A stretch of DNA of 64,000 bases from Flectobacillus major DSM 103 (GTDB lineage: Bacteria; Bacteroidota; Bacteroidia; Cytophagales; Spirosomataceae), in contig NZ_KE386491.1 of NCBI RefSeq assembly GCF_000427405.1, positions 417,001 to 481,000 of the forward strand, read 5' to 3'. The position numbers and the translations under genes were made by a program. Under the pieces are notes generated by a model. It ran no database searches. It worked only from the letters and a program-made list of their open reading frames with translations, and was not told the origin of the DNA. Shown piece after piece: positions 62,842 through 64,000 of the stretch (positions are counted from its first letter, which is position 1; each line of letters opens with the position of its first letter).

Positions 62842-63020
62842 AAACATGAGTCATCCCGAACTTTGGATTTATCCAAGTGTATATCAAAAAAGCGATCAAA
62901 AATTGTTTTTCGATCGCTTTTTTGATATTATTTTTAGACACAAAATATTACGTCTCTATTGCTGCAGGGTAGATATAAAAAATAATCACTATTCTCTAAA
63001 TTTGGGATAACTCATGTTTG
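62842..63020. repeat. Repeat element C, 179 bp with inverted ends
   Basis: Left end 62842-62864 and right end 62998-63020 are inverted copies (AAACATGAGTCATCCC against GGGATAACTCATGTTT, one mismatch in the core). A perfect hairpin lies off-centre (62881-62928). TTTGGATTTATCC just inside the left end folds back on the end sequence, as in elements A and B. It fills nearly the whole gap between the helicase and DUF4249 genes and holds no ORF. Confidence 0.72.
62881..62928. terminator. Hairpin terminator inside element C
   Basis: ATATCAAAAAAGCGATC (62881-62897) pairs perfectly with its complement at 62912-62928, and the inner AAAAA/TTTTT tracts extend the pairing. T-rich on the right, A-rich on the left, so it can stop both the helicase and the DUF4249 transcripts. 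Confidence 0.85.
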
Positions 63021-63043
63021 GTGATAACGCTGATACCAATTTT

Positions 63044-63973
63044 TTATCGAAGGCCAACTTGTGCTTTTTTAGCATCTACAACAGTTTGGCTAAAACTAAC
63101 GGCCGATGTACCAAACCACCCTGCTGCTTTTTTGGTAGAATTAGGGTTGATATTGACTACATTGGTAGGGATATTGGCCGCTGGACGCGAGAACAACCCT
63201 CCATTGTTAATTTCACTTCTGGCTTGATTCCAGAAATTGTAATGGCCTTCGGTAATAGAACGAAGCTCGACTTTGATGGTGTCTTTTTCTAAATAAAGCT
63301 CTGGCGAAATAGAGCCACGTACTGGTAACGAAAATACAATGCCGTCGGCAGCACCATTACTTTTCTGAATAGCAGCATCGTAGGCAATAGACACCGTATT
63401 GCTGAGCTCAAGAGCTTTCCCATTCTTGTAAGGAATAATACGATAGCAATCGCCAATACCCGTAAAATCGCGGGCATAAAATTGGGCATCGTATCCTTCT
63501 TTGGGTTTATTTTTATCGTCATCACGTTGGTTAAAACGGGCTTCGTCAAACTGATATGCAATAGAATCAATCACAGGTACACGTTTTAATTCAGAAATGG
63601 CTTGATACGTTTCGCCATTGGCCACAATTTTTAAGGTATAGGTTTTACCAACCACCCCAATTGCAGGAATATTGGCCGAAGGTTTCCATACATACTTTCC
63701 GTTGTTTTGTAAATCCTTAAATTCAAAAACCTTGCCTTCGTTGTCGGTTATGGTAACTGTAGCTCCCAAAATTGGCAGAACGGGTTTGCTACTGAAATAG
63801 TCTTGCGATTGTGTAAGGGTAATTACCTGATTTTCGGGTACAGTAGTTACGCTACCATCTACAATCAGAAGGCTTTCGCTGTTGATAATACCCTCCAAAT
63901 TAATTACATCTTCACAGCTTGTTAAGGAAAGTGTTGAAAGGGCAAACAAAATGCTTAAAATCTGCTTTTTCAT
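63044..63973 (-). CDS. Second DUF4249 outer-membrane lipoprotein
   Basis: 309 aa with a lipoprotein signal peptide (SLTSC, Cys20). INSESLLIVDGSVTTVPENQVITLTQSQDYFSS and the ILGATVTITDNEG...YVWKP region are DUF4249 features; the middle lacks the cysteine cluster seen in the 15646 protein and the whole is ~90 residues shorter. Its TonB-dependent receptor partner is expected upstream on the same strand, beyond base 64000. Role inferred only from that association. Confidence 0.87.
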   Translation of the reverse strand: MKKQILSILFALSTLSLTSCEDVINLEGIINSESLLIVDGSVTTVPENQVITLTQSQDYFSSKPVLPILGATVTITDNEGKVFEFKDLQNNGKYVWKPSANIPAIGVVGKTYTLKIVANGETYQAISELKRVPVIDSIAYQFDEARFNQRDDDKNKPKEGYDAQFYARDFTGIGDCYRIIPYKNGKALELSNTVSIAYDAAIQKSNGAADGIVFSLPVRGSISPELYLEKDTIKVELRSITEGHYNFWNQARSEINNGGLFSRPAANIPTNVVNINPNSTKKAAGWFGTSAVSFSQTVVDAKKAQVGLR

Positions 63974-64000
63974 ATTCTTATATCTTTATAATTACTAAGA

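Overview
The window comes from a Bacteroidota chromosome, most likely an aerobic Cytophagia-type bacterium. The grounds are a SusC/SusD pair, DUF4249/TonB-receptor pairs, type IX secretion proteins (a PorT-like barrel, a PorU2-like sortase, a C-terminal sorting domain on a GH31 enzyme), many lipoproteins with a Cys at about residue 17-22, AT-rich DNA, little sign of Shine-Dalgarno sequences, and promoter matches of the Bacteroidota form TTG-N19/20-TAnnTTTG. Genus cannot be fixed from the sequence alone. No rRNA, tRNA, CRISPR array, phage or insertion-sequence transposase was seen.

Layout. 1-773 is the N-terminal part of a FAD-linked oxidase, followed by 1.2 kb of non-coding DNA. 1971-26101 is a 24-kb polysaccharide-utilisation-like locus, all on the + strand: SusC, SusD, a small lipoprotein, a GH97 glucosidase, a 1106-aa FG-GAP/ASPIC lipoprotein, a secreted GH31 glucosidase, a DUF4249 lipoprotein with its own TonB receptor, and two more ~1100-aa FG-GAP/ASPIC lipoproteins. 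The enzymes point to alpha-linked glucose oligomers cleaved at and inside the outer membrane. 26296-31942 holds mainly housekeeping genes (porT-like, ubiE, a DoxX-like membrane protein, an acyl-CoA dehydrogenase, DUF1684, riboflavin synthase). 32016-33905 is a GH20 hexosaminidase, followed by an orphan-looking N6-adenine DNA methyltransferase with a coupled 79-aa ORF. 36079-38096 is a ypdA/transglutaminase pair.

38439-46589 contains a secreted VOC protein, a head-GIN (DUF2807) protein, a PadR-PspC envelope-stress type operon with a visible promoter and probable operator, an acetyltransferase and a hybrid histidine kinase. 46790-52767 is the PorU2-like sortase joined to a sensor kinase. 53185-55565 is an unknown barrel protein plus lipoprotein. 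55848-62812 has YceI, an OMP_b-brl_3 TonB receptor, a divergent LytS/LytTR pair and a DbpA-like helicase. The window closes with a second DUF4249 lipoprotein.

The most unusual items are: (i) a family of intergenic elements (about 26.1-26.3, 55.6-55.8 and 62.8-63.0 kb) with inverted ends carrying ATGAGTCATCCC and a central hairpin whose stem covaries between copies; (ii) a ten-C tract inside the LytTR response regulator gene, which could act as a phase-variation switch; (iii) a ~60-nt hairpin transcript candidate with a near-perfect promoter, which also encodes a 20-codon leaderless ORF; (iv) three parallel FG-GAP/ASPIC lipoproteins in one sugar-uptake locus; and (v) the solitary methyltransferase locus. 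Start codons were moved from several implausible upstream TTG or ATG positions to internal ATGs where signal peptides, family starts or promoter positions argued for it.
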